From positions 805,095 through 869,094 of the forward strand of contig NZ_BAAAYO010000002.1 of the NCBI RefSeq assembly GCF_039536325.1: 64,000 nucleotides of DNA, in the 5' to 3' direction. Origin of the DNA: Paenibacillus_AB hodogayensis. GTDB taxonomy: Bacteria; Bacillota; Bacilli; Paenibacillales; NBRC-103111. Positions 9,006-16,657 of this stretch are shown here, one piece after another; position 1 is the stretch's first letter, and every line of letters begins with the position of its first letter. A program made the translations under genes and the position numbers. The notes under the pieces were generated by a model. It had not been told where the DNA came from, ran no database searches, and saw only the letters and a program-made list of their open reading frames with translations.

Positions 9006-9863
9006 ATGTCTGCAAAATCTCTACAAAATCGACCTGTCGGATCCGGAAAAAACGAGCGGCTGCTCCAATGGCTGGCCGGCATTTGCTTGACCATATTCGG
9101 GCTGCTGATGCTGCTGCCCTTTATCTGGATGGTGTTGTCTACCTTTAAAACAGACAGCGAAGTGCTGAGTATCCCGCCTACTCTGTGGCCGAAAGTCTTT
9201 ACACTAGCTAACCTGGAAAAACTGTTCGTCAGTATGAACTTCGGCGTCTATCTCAGGAATACGCTTATCATTGTCGCCTTCTCGTTCTTCGGCATGCTCT
9301 TGAATGCCATGGCTGGCTTCGGCTTTGCCAAGTACGAGTTCAAGGGGAGGGGCCCTCTCTTCTATCTGGTGCTGGCAACCATGATGATTCCGGGTCAGGT
9401 TACCATGATTCCCGTGTATCTCATCCTGAACTCGATGAACCTGACCAACACCATGCCGGGCATCATCCTCCCAGCCCTGGTCGGAGCGTTCGGCATCTTC
9501 CTGTTCCGGCAGTTCATGGCGACAATCCCGAATGAACTGCTCGAAGCGACCCGGCTGGAAGGAGCAAGCGAGCTGCGTATTTTCCTGCAGATCGTACTGC
9601 CCATCTCCAAGCCGATCCTGGCCGTACAGGGCATCCTGACGTTCATCGCCGGTTGGAACAGCTTCCTCTGGCCGCTGATCATTGCCAACGACGAGAAGTT
9701 CTACACGTTATCCGTCGGCCTGGCCTTGATGCGGAGCCAGTCCAACCAGAACTTTGCCTTGCAGATGGCTGGGGCCACGCTGATGGTCGCTCCGATCATC
9801 ATCATCTTCATCATCTTCCAGAAGCATATTATCGAGAACTACACGACTTCCGGGTTGAAATAA
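9006..9863 (+). CDS. ABC sugar transporter permease (MalG type)
   Basis: A 285-residue second permease subunit with about six membrane segments and the EAA loop EATRLEGASELRIF, ending in LPIS. A perfect AAAGGAGG site precedes the ATG 21 nt after the first permease. It is the last gene of the import operon. Downstream, the sequence changes abruptly to the ssrA-derived repeats of the island. Confidence 0.9.
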   Translation: MSAKSLQNRPVGSGKNERLLQWLAGICLTIFGLLMLLPFIWMVLSTFKTDSEVLSIPPTLWPKVFTLANLEKLFVSMNFGVYLRNTLIIVAFSFFGMLLNAMAGFGFAKYEFKGRGPLFYLVLATMMIPGQVTMIPVYLILNSMNLTNTMPGIILPALVGAFGIFLFRQFMATIPNELLEATRLEGASELRIFLQIVLPISKPILAVQGILTFIAGWNSFLWPLIIANDEKFYTLSVGLALMRSQSNQNFALQMAGATLMVAPIIIIFIIFQKHIIENYTTSGLK

Positions 9864-9938
9864 TCTCCATACCATCCAGCCACACTCCGGCTCTCCGGCT
9901 GATTATAAATCGATTGCGCATAACTACCCATAAATAGG

Positions 9939-9967
9939 AAAAAACCCGCTCTGTGAGCGGGTTTTCA
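9939..9967. terminator. Bidirectional terminator next to the leftmost ssrA-like end
   Basis: Stem AACCCGCT/AGCGGGTT with A's on one side and T's on the other. It can end the permease operon on the plus strand and island transcription on the minus strand. It sits 7 nt from the TGGAGGCGA motif at 9971, the same geometry as at ssrA itself. Confidence 0.75.
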
Positions 9968-9970
9968 GTA

Positions 9971-10090
9971 TGGAGGCGAGGGGAGTATTGAAATCCTCAT
10001 TGAACTTGCTCCAGACGCCCACTCCCCGATGCAGATCCAGGTTGATTTCAATTGCGTGCTCCCTGCGCTTCGCTCCGGTCCGCGCGATCG
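9971..10090 (-). repeat. Truncated copy A of the ssrA-linked repeat unit
   Basis: About 120 bp matching the first two thirds of the ~225-bp units at 22535-24595, starting with the ssrA terminal motif TGGAGGCGAGGGGAG. The central GCAGCGG segment is altered. It runs straight into an ssrA fragment, replacing the T-arm and acceptor end of that fragment. Confidence 0.8.
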
Positions 10091-10190
10091 CCCCCCCTGT
10101 CTGAAGATAACGCCACATCAGCTTCTACGGGTGTAGTGACAGCTTTGATGTCACCCTAGAAACTCCCCGTCACCGACTTCCCTTTGGGTC
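10091..10190 (-). pseudogene. ssrA: Degenerate ssrA (tmRNA) 3' fragment at the left edge of the island
   Basis: Closely matches the 3' third of the intact tmRNA gene (24617-24712), including the segments GAAGATAACGCCACA, CTTCTACGGGTGTAGT and CCTTTGGGTC, with scattered changes. The T-arm and acceptor strand are missing, replaced by repeat copy A. The 5' half is absent. It is a relic of an ssrA end displaced by insertion. Confidence 0.75.
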
Positions 10191-10205
10191 TTCTCAATCT
10201 CTAAT

Positions 10206-10411
10206 TAAGCTGCGTCTCGTTGTGAAGGCCAATGAGAATCACTTGCATCCGTTTTACTACTTGACGTATCTGCTGGTGAAACTGCCGCAGTTGCCTAGTC
10301 TCAAAGTCGAAAAAGAGTTGGGCTCATTCAACCCATCGCGTGTTTCACGCTACAAAACGGTTTATCTGAGTCCCCGTCTTCCGACTAGGTGGGGACTATT
10401 TGACGCTTACA
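10206..10411 (+). mobile_element. Remnant of an IS66-family transposase 3' end
   Basis: The plus-strand reading shows ANENHLHPFYYLTYLL followed by LPQL, which resembles the C-terminus of IS66-type transposases (LNPFxYLTYLFEQLP). The fragment ends in ACGCTTAC, the complement of GTAAGCGT, which fits an IS66 terminal repeat. No upstream transposase sequence is present. Assigned from remembered family features, so moderate confidence. Confidence 0.5.
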
Positions 10412-10413
10412 AA

Positions 10414-11100
10414 TTAAATCGTTGATCTAACCCAAGATACTACTAAGTGCGGAATATCCAATATGACGAGCACACAACCTATGGATACTACAGTTAATAT
10501 AATCAATGACCAGTTTAGAAACTTGTTAATCAGCCTAAGGTCATTTGTATTACTATGGAACACCACAATCTTGTTTGTTATTCGAACAAAGTTCTCCTTA
10601 TTTTGAGTTTCAACGCTAGCACTTGTTCTATGTTTAGGCATTATGACATTATAGTTACTTCCTGGAGATGAACCTTTGTACATATTATAAAATACAAATA
10701 TCAAAGGATTGATAAGTAGATTCTCACTACGATGGAGGAAAATCGTAAGCAAAATGAATAGAAACAACATCTCATACAACTGCTGTGAAATGGAATTCGT
10801 AGTAATCAGATTGAATGTAAAAAAAGGAAGCAAGAAAAATGACAAGAATTCACTCATGGTTGTGTTAGCCATGTTCTCAGAGTTAATTATCATGTTAGAC
10901 TTCGGCCTACTCTTAGTGGCCATTCTAACTTTCACAATCGTCAACAATATAATAAGTATTAATAACGAAGCCAATAACATGTAAATAAACATACTAGCAT
11001 TCTCGTTGTTTATGTTCCGTATTAACAATAAAAGAAATAAAGGAAATTGAGCCCCTATCAAATAGAAAAAGTAGAAAAAGAAATAAACGCCCTCCACCAC
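10414..11100 (-). CDS. Multi-pass membrane protein, possible KwaA-like partner of a Kiwa-type system
   Basis: A 228-residue very hydrophobic protein with about four membrane segments (roughly 5-25, 38-58, 88-115, 195-220) and a polar, probably cytoplasmic stretch between 120 and 190. It begins 40 nt after the stop of a DUF4868-like gene, so the two form an operon. Kiwa anti-phage systems pair a membrane protein (KwaA) with a DUF4868 protein (KwaB), usually in that order; here the order is reversed. The start is uncertain (GTG at 11100 or an internal start). Base composition is AT-rich, unlike the core genes. Confidence 0.5.
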   Translation of the reverse strand: MVEGVYFFFYFFYLIGAQFPLFLLLLIRNINNENASMFIYMLLASLLILIILLTIVKVRMATKSRPKSNMIINSENMANTTMSEFLSFFLLPFFTFNLITTNSISQQLYEMLFLFILLTIFLHRSENLLINPLIFVFYNMYKGSSPGSNYNVIMPKHRTSASVETQNKENFVRITNKIVVFHSNTNDLRLINKFLNWSLIILTVVSIGCVLVILDIPHLVVSWVRSTI

Positions 11101-11140
11101 CTTCCTAGTTACTGGTTACATACTTGAAATAATTTTTAGA

Positions 11141-12172
11141 CTAAGTAGTGACAGGTGCTGTCTTGTTTAATTTTCCAAAAGTTTTGAAGTACACTAGCTC
11201 CCCTTCGATATTCTGGGCCATTCTATTTGAAAACAAATACGTTAGAAAGAGCGATGCAGTTTTCCCATCGATAACGGTAAACTTATTCGTCCTTGAATTA
11301 AAACTCACGCCAGCCTGGTACTCCCTACAAAATGTAGAGATAATACTTTTATTTTTTTTGACATAATCCTTCATTTCCTGCTTATTCATCCCGATCATTG
11401 AGATCGATCGAGCCATATACCCTTTATTTAATTCAGGAATTACTTGATCGAATCCCTCTATTAACTGACTATCGGCTAGTGTCGTCATTGCCACTTGCTT
11501 CCTGCGTGATATTTGGCTACTAAAAGAGAACAAACTCTCGAAGTAATCTACCGACTTAATGTAATAACTACTCGGTGTCATAAGAAAAGATATACTGTTA
11601 TTAATTTTGTAATAGTCATCCTTCTCGATGCTCTTCAACTGATTATTAATACGCGTTCTTATACTTGCAGTAGCAAGACTTGTATGAGTCTGACTACAGA
11701 ATGCCAGTAATTTAGATTTACCTATCAGCAATCTGTGTACGATTAATTTGATTTCGTCATTTTTGGGATAGCTACTTCCTTCAAAATTTTGAATGGTTAT
11801 TTCTTGTCGTTCTTCGCCATTATCGCTTTCAGTGCTAAATTCATTTTCAGCACGGTCTGCAAATGCTATCTGAATACTATTTGAACTTCTAATCAACCCT
11901 TCACTTTTATACCCATAAATATAATCTGGGTCCCTATCCTCTAACCTATACTCATCTACATATTGATCTCCAAGTGAATGAATGAGCTCAGTAATGATGT
12001 CTTGATCACTTTTAGCCATATCGATATTCCGAATGTACCACTTCTTTTTCGAACTTGAGACCTTTACAAAAAAGGAAGTTTCATACTTCAAATGATCCCA
12101 GAAGTTCGCAAGTGTAATCCCCTCTGATTCACCGCTAGTATCATTAAAAATTTCATCTAAGAGTTTCTCCAT
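11141..12172 (-). CDS. DUF4868 (KwaB-like) protein, putative Kiwa-type defence component
   Basis: A 343-residue soluble protein. The middle part has an alternating helical stretch (YFESLFSFSSQISRR). The C-terminus FTVIDGKTASLFLTYL, then N-R-x-A-Q-N-I-E-G and a final K-rich segment, resembles the DUF4868 C-terminus found in KwaB of the Kiwa system. KwaB is the cytoplasmic partner of a membrane sensor, and a membrane-protein gene follows by 40 nt. The start is the ATG at 12172, five bases after GGAGG; a TTG four codons earlier is less likely. Family call by eye only. Confidence 0.55.
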   Translation of the reverse strand: MEKLLDEIFNDTSGESEGITLANFWDHLKYETSFFVKVSSSKKKWYIRNIDMAKSDQDIITELIHSLGDQYVDEYRLEDRDPDYIYGYKSEGLIRSSNSIQIAFADRAENEFSTESDNGEERQEITIQNFEGSSYPKNDEIKLIVHRLLIGKSKLLAFCSQTHTSLATASIRTRINNQLKSIEKDDYYKINNSISFLMTPSSYYIKSVDYFESLFSFSSQISRRKQVAMTTLADSQLIEGFDQVIPELNKGYMARSISMIGMNKQEMKDYVKKNKSIISTFCREYQAGVSFNSRTNKFTVIDGKTASLFLTYLFSNRMAQNIEGELVYFKTFGKLNKTAPVTT

Positions 12173-12265
12173 ACAAACCTCCAAAGATCATTGTTTCAAT
12201 TATTTTTTAGACACCTATGTAAAGTTAAATCTAGGAAAGCGACCATAGTTCGACAGGGAGCCTCT

Positions 12266-12337
12266 ATGGGCATGATTTACTGCAAAAGAGGCATCTCTAC
12301 TGGGCTTTGCCTCTCCAATGCAGGCTATCATGCCCAT
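12266..12337. repeat. 72-nt interrupted hairpin between two island operons
   Basis: Outer stem ATGGGCATGAT (12266-12276) with ATCATGCCCAT (12327-12337), plus inner stems CTGCA/TGCAG and AGAGGCA/TGCCTCT. There is no strong U-tract on either side. It lies between the Mrr-type gene and the KwaB-like gene. It could be a terminator, a structured leader or a REP-like element. Confidence 0.6.
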
Positions 12338-12346
12338 CATTTGTAC

Positions 12347-13150
12347 TTAGATCGGTTTAGTCTGCCGACAACTTGGAAACTTGCTACATCCCAAAAACTC
12401 CTCACCATTCTTGCTTTTCCTTCTAACCATCGGAGCACCACACTTACCGCATGTAATTGATGTCGATGCCGCAGCCACTTCCAGTTGTGCCTTCCTAATC
12501 TCAGATTTAGCCGCAGCTTCCTGCCGACCAATCTTCTTGCCAGGTTGCCACTTCCCCCAAGATCTTAACTTCTGTTCCAGTAAAGCTCCATGCCAATATT
12601 CAACCTTGAATTGCTCCGCCTCAGCTTTCGCTGGTCCTGTCAGATCCGAAGTCGTGACAAGCAAAGTCAGAATACAATCATGGTTTCTCTTCGCACCAAC
12701 CAATTCCCTCACAGTCTGAACAGGGACTTTGTTTGATACGGAATAGCATTTAGCTTGAACCGCTGTCTTTTCCCCGCGCTTGTCAATGATCACCAGGTCT
12801 ACCCCACCATCACTCCCTCCGACTCCGACTTCCTTGACCGTATACGCTTGATCGCGGAAATATAGCGCCAATAACCGTTCGAATTCTGCACCAGACAAAT
12901 CAGAGAACGGAGCAGAAAGGATCGCTTCATCGGACTTGGGTCCACTTGATGTGCGTTTAGTAGTTACCGCCTTCTTCGGTGCAGGAGACCGCTTTCGCCG
13001 TTTCCGCTTTTGCCGTGTCGCCTTGTCCACAACCGCAGTAAGGATACTGAGAGCGAACATTATAGCCAACATCCAACTGACAGCAGGTCCGAATGGTAAC
13101 TTCGGAAACTCTATTGCATTAGAAGCTAACAGCATTGATAAGTATTCCAT
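12347..13150 (-). CDS. Mrr-type restriction endonuclease with membrane anchor and topoisomerase zinc finger
   Basis: A 267-residue protein with, in order, an N-terminal membrane segment (about 22-40), a basic linker, a PD-(D/E)xK nuclease domain of the Mrr_cat type (about 80-200), and a C4 zinc finger (about 230-262: CGKC, then CSKFPSC). The nuclease core shows GGVDLVIIDKRG followed by VQAKCY. The finger is nearly the same as in the upstream NERD protein. Mrr-like enzymes cut foreign or modified DNA. It starts 37 nt after the NERD gene, in the same operon. The membrane anchor is unusual for a restriction enzyme. Confidence 0.8.
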   Translation of the reverse strand: MEYLSMLLASNAIEFPKLPFGPAVSWMLAIMFALSILTAVVDKATRQKRKRRKRSPAPKKAVTTKRTSSGPKSDEAILSAPFSDLSGAEFERLLALYFRDQAYTVKEVGVGGSDGGVDLVIIDKRGEKTAVQAKCYSVSNKVPVQTVRELVGAKRNHDCILTLLVTTSDLTGPAKAEAEQFKVEYWHGALLEQKLRSWGKWQPGKKIGRQEAAAKSEIRKAQLEVAAASTSITCGKCGAPMVRRKSKNGEEFLGCSKFPSCRQTKPI

Positions 13151-13187
13151 GATCCACCCGTTATTTTGAATTTTAACCTTTCAAGAA

Positions 13188-13955
13188 CTACAGCGCTTTT
13201 GTATAACGGCAAGAAGGAAAATTGCTGCATCCTGTAAACGCACCGTTCTTCCCCCTCCGCTCGACCAACTCTCCCTGGCACTTAGGACATATCCCCGCAC
13301 TGACCATCTGTTTCGTTTCCTTCAGCTTTCCCTTGATGTCTTGAACATGCTGCTTTCGTTCTTCTCGAGTATGGATCGTCTTGACAGACAACGCCTTATA
13401 AATCTGCTCTCTTTGCTCTTCAGTAAGCTGCACTTCTTTATATTTAAGGATAGTCCGCACCACTTGCGTAGAGTAAATGACTTCAGCACTCATCGCTTCC
13501 AGCTTGAGGGTCGCTCTTGTGCTGAAGGAAATAATGGAGATAAAGGGAATCCCGCTTTCACCAAGGAAGTTTTCCAGCGCCTTGATATGGCCGTAATTTT
13601 GTCGGATCGGATTATACAGTTTTTCCTTACGTTTATAGATGACTTGCGTCCAATATTCTGCCCTTTCGCTCCCCATAATCCAGCCCGTGTAATTCTTCGT
13701 TTCGATGACGAATACACCATATCTGGATATCACCAAATGATCGATCTGCGTTGTCTTTCCGTCAGGCTGTTGGATCATGATATCGTGGAGTACGTGATAC
13801 TCCTTTGGATCGAGCTTCTTTAACTTACTCCGTATCGAAGCTTCGCCGATCTTTCCTTTAAGCGTCGGCGATTTGGATAGGATAATAACGGCCAGCATGA
13901 GTCCTGCCATGATGTAGATCAAATAGTTCTCGCCACTCCAGACGCTAGTAAACAT
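13188..13955 (-). CDS. NERD-domain nuclease-like protein with membrane segment and zinc finger
   Basis: A 255-residue protein. A membrane segment near the N-terminus (about 8-28) is followed by a NERD domain (about 35-150) with IDHLVIS, FVIETKNY and a conserved tryptophan, the pattern of a PD-(D/E)xK-related fold. A C-terminal topoisomerase-type C4 zinc finger follows (CPKC, then CSNFPSC). The start was moved to the ATG at 13955, which has AGGTG upstream and overlaps the stop of the GIY-YIG gene by 11 nt; the longer reading would run through that gene. The tight overlap shows translational coupling. Proposed role: nucleic-acid defence. Confidence 0.75.
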   Translation of the reverse strand: MFTSVWSGENYLIYIMAGLMLAVIILSKSPTLKGKIGEASIRSKLKKLDPKEYHVLHDIMIQQPDGKTTQIDHLVISRYGVFVIETKNYTGWIMGSERAEYWTQVIYKRKEKLYNPIRQNYGHIKALENFLGESGIPFISIISFSTRATLKLEAMSAEVIYSTQVVRTILKYKEVQLTEEQREQIYKALSVKTIHTREERKQHVQDIKGKLKETKQMVSAGICPKCQGELVERRGKNGAFTGCSNFPSCRYTKAL

Positions 13956-14442
13956 ACTTGTACACCTGATGGATTTCGTTCTGGTATTTCGAAGTCCATC
14001 TCCTTCCTGACACTTCGGCCATGAGATCGCGATGGCTGCCCCAATTAAGAATATGAATGCTCTCCAAACCTTCTTCATTCGTCAATGAAATAAATTGGCT
14101 GTTACAAGCAGGAGCATGTGCGAAGATGAGTATTTTTTCAGCGAGTGCAATTTCCCGTGACCATTCATCATCCGTGGGTTGTTGTTGCCCCGCCAATCTT
14201 CCGATATAAATGTTTAATGCTCCTGCGTTGCGGTTTACAATCCAATTCTCTTGCGAAATTCTTGTTCCGAAGGTTTGGCGATCCGCTTTGCCAATGTACA
14301 GAAGGACATTTGATCCGTATACAGGATGTCCCCCGTAAATCTGATAGAGGCCGTAATCTCTCGTATTGTCCTGAATCTCGACCATTTGTTCCAGAGTAAA
14401 CGGTCCTTCCCAATAAATATGTACGTGTTTCGTCGCTTCCAA
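13945..14442 (-). CDS. GIY-YIG-like nuclease domain protein
   Basis: A 165-residue protein. Residues about 29-67 fit a GIY-YIG core: GLYQIYGGHP, then LLYIGKA and an arginine/glutamine stretch (RISQEN). The rest has no clear domain. It is the first gene of a three-gene group with the NERD and Mrr-type genes, overlapping NERD by 11 nt. GGGGGCG precedes the ATG. The catalytic glutamate typical of full GIY-YIG nucleases is not clearly placed, so it may bind nucleic acid rather than cut it. Confidence 0.6.
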   Translation of the reverse strand: MEATKHVHIYWEGPFTLEQMVEIQDNTRDYGLYQIYGGHPVYGSNVLLYIGKADRQTFGTRISQENWIVNRNAGALNIYIGRLAGQQQPTDDEWSREIALAEKILIFAHAPACNSQFISLTNEEGLESIHILNWGSHRDLMAEVSGRRWTSKYQNEIHQVYKYVY

Positions 14443-15068
14443 TTCAGTTCGCCCCCTATGCTTACCGCGTAAGGTTTCGCAGTCCCGATAAAACCTAAGA
14501 CCTATATAAATAAGCCTATTGCTCTATTTCGATACTATCCGACATTTTCCTTTTTTGGGTGAAAAAAAAAAGAAGCACCCATTAGGTGCTGGTGATTCCA
14601 GAGGCTTTAACCGGCTATATAAAACGCACATAAAAAGACTATATAATTCGACAGCCACACCTACTGGTACAGTGCACAATTAATGGGACGCTGTACCAAT
14701 TTTATTTTTTTACACTTATACGCCGGAAGGAGAGGTATCGCAGCAAAACACCCTCTCAATAGGGGAGTAAACGTTCGCCAAGTTGCTGTCAATCATGGAA
14801 ATAGAAAAAGAGACTGGACTGGGGTCGAATTTGAATGGGAGCGTAAGTTTACGTAGCAGTTTTCTCGCGTCAACGCGACGACAGTAAGGAGTAATCCGCC
14901 GCCACTATCAGTTAGGACAAGGAAGTTGTACTTTCTATCACTAATACAATCAACCATTGGAACCAAGAGGGCTCCTCCAAATTTATGTACTCCTATCGAA
15001 AAACAATGTTGTAATAAATGAATCGATGTATAGTATCAAATGTAGCCTAAACTATTGGTAACTTCATC
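14443..15068. other. Intergenic stretch without a gene
   Basis: I see no supported ORF here. It contains a minus-strand terminator (14561-14590) and an imperfect hairpin TGGTACAG (14662-14669) with CTGTACCA, followed by a T-rich run on the plus strand. The remainder shows no recognisable coding or repeat content and may be decayed sequence. Confidence 0.6.
14561..14590 (-). terminator. Rho-independent terminator downstream of the FRG gene
   Basis: On the minus strand AGCACC, 5-nt loop, GGTGCT, followed by TCTTTTTTTTTT. It separates the FRG-protein transcript from the nuclease operon. Confidence 0.8.
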
Positions 15069-16283
15069 TTAATACGTCGAGAACTTTGCTTTTACTTTTT
15101 CCGGAAAAAGCAAATCATTGTTTAACTTTATTGATCTTGCTATATTGTCAAAATCGCCATAGATGCTCTCTAAGTTTATACCTAAATAATTAAGCTCCTT
15201 TAATATATTATTGTAGTTTTCTACTTTAACGGTGATATCAGGAATAATAGATTGATAATTCAAAACACCATACTTATATACACTCTCTACACCATACAAA
15301 TAGGGCTGGTAAATAAACAGTCCTTTTTGGTTTGTAATTCTATCGAACAAATCCGGAGGTTGATAAGTAAAATATATATCTAGTCTTATATCAATCCTTT
15401 CTTTTATATTAATAAAAATTTGTAGAAGATTTATCAATAATGCCAGATATATTTTTGCACCTATCGCTTCATTACAATAGTATCCATATTCCAAATCATT
15501 AATATAATAATTATCACTATGAGTGATATTTTCATCTTCAATCTCACTTGATACGTAAATGTATAATTCCTTTAGGCTGTTCACCCCGTCATTTTTAATT
15601 TTATCTTTATAGTCAGTAAGACTATAGCATTGTCCCGAAGTTTCCTCTGAATCAAGCTCATCATCCTCATTAATATCTATGTTGCGATCACCGTAAATAT
15701 CTAAATGATTATTTTCATAGCACTCAATCAAATTCTTGATCCAATGTATAAATTCCCCCGTGTTTTCAAGAAATAATTGCTCAATCTTCACAAGAATCTC
15801 TTTCTGAACATCTACATTCTCGACCAGAACCTCAAAAAAATTCTCGTTTTTAGATTTGACGAGTAAATCAGTAATATCAATCAACCTAGTTTTATCAATT
15901 AAATAAATTTCGGCATAATTATTAGGTTTGCCTGATTCAGTAGGTTGGTTTTTTCCATTACATGCGAAAAATAAGGCTACTAAAGGAGACCTTGTGAAAT
16001 CAACTATATTAGTAGGCAACCCGTGATGCTGACAAAAGGCTAAGAAATGTTCTCGCTCGTCGGGTGAAAGCCTTCTTATTACCTTGTTGTAAAACTCTTT
16101 TTTCATACCTTCAATATCATAGAATGTATCTGTGTACCACCCTCCTTTATACGGTCTAAACCCGCTTGCTTGTATGCCACCATATGCCTCATTTTGGCCG
16201 CGAAATATAAAATGATAATAGTTATTTTCTCTAATAAGCTCTAGGTATTGTGAAACATTAGTTATTGTATGTTCTTGTTTCAT
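15069..16283 (-). CDS. FRG-domain protein, putative defence-associated
   Basis: A 404-residue AT-rich gene. The FRG domain spans about 15-120: FIFRGQNEAYGG near the start and QHHGLPTNIVDFTRSPLVAL with FFAC at its end. FRG proteins occur often in defence islands and prophages, with molecular role still unclear. Residues 150-404 are acidic and mostly helical with no recognised domain. GAGGAGAACG precedes the ATG. It stands alone, with a terminator about 480 nt downstream. Its composition differs strongly from the core genes, pointing to transfer. Confidence 0.75.
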   Translation of the reverse strand: MKQEHTITNVSQYLELIRENNYYHFIFRGQNEAYGGIQASGFRPYKGGWYTDTFYDIEGMKKEFYNKVIRRLSPDEREHFLAFCQHHGLPTNIVDFTRSPLVALFFACNGKNQPTESGKPNNYAEIYLIDKTRLIDITDLLVKSKNENFFEVLVENVDVQKEILVKIEQLFLENTGEFIHWIKNLIECYENNHLDIYGDRNIDINEDDELDSEETSGQCYSLTDYKDKIKNDGVNSLKELYIYVSSEIEDENITHSDNYYINDLEYGYYCNEAIGAKIYLALLINLLQIFINIKERIDIRLDIYFTYQPPDLFDRITNQKGLFIYQPYLYGVESVYKYGVLNYQSIIPDITVKVENYNNILKELNYLGINLESIYGDFDNIARSIKLNNDLLFPEKVKAKFSTY

Positions 16284-16530
16284 CGTTCTCCTCCGTCAAT
16301 ACTGCTTTAACGAAAATTATATCCCACAAATACCAATTTGTCTCATCAAAACATTTAGTATTTGAATAATCCGACTGGACGTGAAGAAGCAAATACAGGG
16401 CAAGCTTAGTAGCATCAAAAATGATGATGACAATGGAGCGCTACCCTCCACACAGCATCCGAAATTTTATGTATTCAAAGCCACACAGCAACGAACCCTT
16501 AAAATCACTGGTTCCCGAACCACCATGCAT

Positions 16531-16590
16531 ACAAAAAACAAAACGACAGCGGCTATTGGCTGTCGTTTCGTTCATTTTAAATGGAGGCGA
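16531..16590 (-). repeat. ssrA-end-like site X1 with its terminator
   Basis: TGGAGGCGA (16582-16590; minus strand reads TCGCCTCCA, the last bases of tmRNA). On the minus strand it is followed after 13 nt by a terminator hairpin AAACGACAGC/GCTGTCGTTT (16541-16568) and a T-rich run. Bases 16582-16611 match site X2 at 18479 in about 24 of 30 positions. It marks the boundary between the TIR block and the FRG/nuclease/Kiwa block. Confidence 0.6.
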
Positions 16591-16657
16591 AGCGTGGCTT
16601 GGCAAATCCACAATCCGCCGACTAATGTTGATTAGAATTTCTCACAAGTTATCTTTA

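Noticed and set aside
10222..10425. Small plus-strand protein gene of 67 residues
   Set aside because: Looks like the tail of an IS66 transposase with no start signal; treated as a mobile-element remnant.
14600..15068. A decayed recombinase gene in the gap downstream of the FRG gene
   Set aside because: I looked for recombinase motifs because the island lacks an integrase, but found no convincing reading frame.
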